Positions 26,364-27,007 of a stretch of 27,007 nt of DNA are shown piece after piece. Location: assembly GCA_003427395.1 (NCBI GenBank), contig BFEA01000238.1:2016841-2043847 (forward strand), given 5' to 3'. Every line of letters starts with the position of its first letter. The first letter of the stretch is position 1. The translations under genes were made by a program, and so were the position numbers. The notes below the pieces were generated by a model, which saw nothing but the letters and a program-made list of their open reading frames with translations, made no database searches and was not told the DNA's origin. The stretch comes from Chara braunii (taxonomy: Eukaryota; Streptophyta; Charophyceae; Charales; Characeae).

Positions 26364-27007
26364 AATAAAACCATCGCGATCAACCCAGGCACCCTGTTCT
26401 TAGAAGTAGAACAAGACCCACCCATTAAAGGTTTCGAGCTTTTCTTCTTCTCACTCATCAAAAAATCAACCCTTTGGGCTAACTGGAAAAGGAGATGCAA
26501 AGCAACCTTCGAGGATTCCAGAACCACCCCTGAAACCCCCCTCATAGCCGTTAAACAAATGGTGGATACCGAAATCCAAGCATTATGGAACAGAACGTAA
26601 ACGAAACTCCAGTCCCTACACAAAGCCCCAGATAAGAAACAAGACGTCATCAATAAATTCCATTCCCTGTATCTAGGCAACGAGAAACTAGGAACAATAG
26701 AAAGAGAAAGACTACGCTTAAAAGACTGGAGAATTATACCCACATCAAATATCCAAAACCCTATCAAGGTGACGCACTCTGCACAAGCAAACACTCTTAT
26801 CTCCCATCGCACTTATTGCGACAAATACGGCTCTATGAACCTCTCTATCAACCCAACCGAACCACCTACCATCACACCCCCCCCAACCACCGCCAATCAT
26901 CAAACTTCTCCCGAACTGAACCTTACCAATCTAAATACCTTACCATCCTTCAGGTCTCACTCCCACAACATGAACCCAACTCTCTATCAACCCAACCTAA
27001 CCACCTA
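26364..27007 (+). pseudogene. Coding relic with one stop, possible LINE C-terminal tail, runs off the window
   Basis: One frame is open from 26364 to the window end, apart from a single TAA at 26598-26600: 78 codons, the stop, then about 135 codons. The first part has 'LIKKSTLWANWKRRCKATFE' and 'VDTEIQALWNRT'. This recalls the 'lW..Wk.RN...FE' segment after the zinc-binding domain of LINE ORF2. After the stop come 'NKFHSLYLGNEKLGTIERER' and then a Pro/Thr/Asn-rich end. The composition is protein-like and the length is more than expected by chance. The family is uncertain. The opposite-strand frame at 26327-26812 is regarded as its shadow. Confidence 0.45.

Overview
The window reads as nuclear DNA from a green-lineage eukaryote with a large, repeat-rich genome. 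A streptophyte alga or plant is the best inference, because the one intact gene most resembles the land-plant type of VIT/von Willebrand A protein. Nothing bacterial is visible: there are no operons or ribosome binding sites, but there are splice-like signals, tRNA-derived repeats, long poly(A/T) tracts, microsatellites and several transposon classes. The species cannot be fixed from the sequence. Two 38-bp Illumina Nextera mate-pair junction adaptors (35-72 and 12863-12900), a 39-N gap and three single Ns show an imperfect assembly, so order and continuity across those points are doubtful.

Layout. 1-420: adaptor, simple repeats and a GC-rich patch with two CCACGTGG boxes. 484-1790: decayed Ty3/gypsy integrase and chromodomain-like tail. 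1790-4170: no recognisable gene. 4174-5343: two abutting TTAA-flanked elements. 6081-9475: 3' half of a LINE, split by a 1.08-kb TTAA-flanked element at 6314-7392. 9480-12830: repeat debris, including two copies of a 'ccaccaatagatgg' repeat, a 28-bp minisatellite and another TTAA-family relative. 12863-15890: second adaptor, tRNA-derived SINE heads, another TTAA-type element and an assembly gap. 16790-16950: microsatellites. 17388-19772 (minus): intact 794-residue VIT/vWA protein, with a likely 5'-UTR intron reaching 21250. 23001-23200: a compact TTAA element. 24734-24957 (minus): broken first-exon-like piece of a TRM7/FTSJ1 tRNA 2'-O-methyltransferase. 26364-27007: open reading frame with one stop, possibly a LINE tail.

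The genes do not form a pathway. The VIT/vWA gene is the only one that looks functional, and the TRM7-like piece looks dead or mis-sequenced. The most novel material is a family of TTAA-flanked elements with short inverted ends of the type ACCACYAGTACC (six members or relatives here), one caught inside a LINE. No previously undescribed defence-type or multi-gene system was found.
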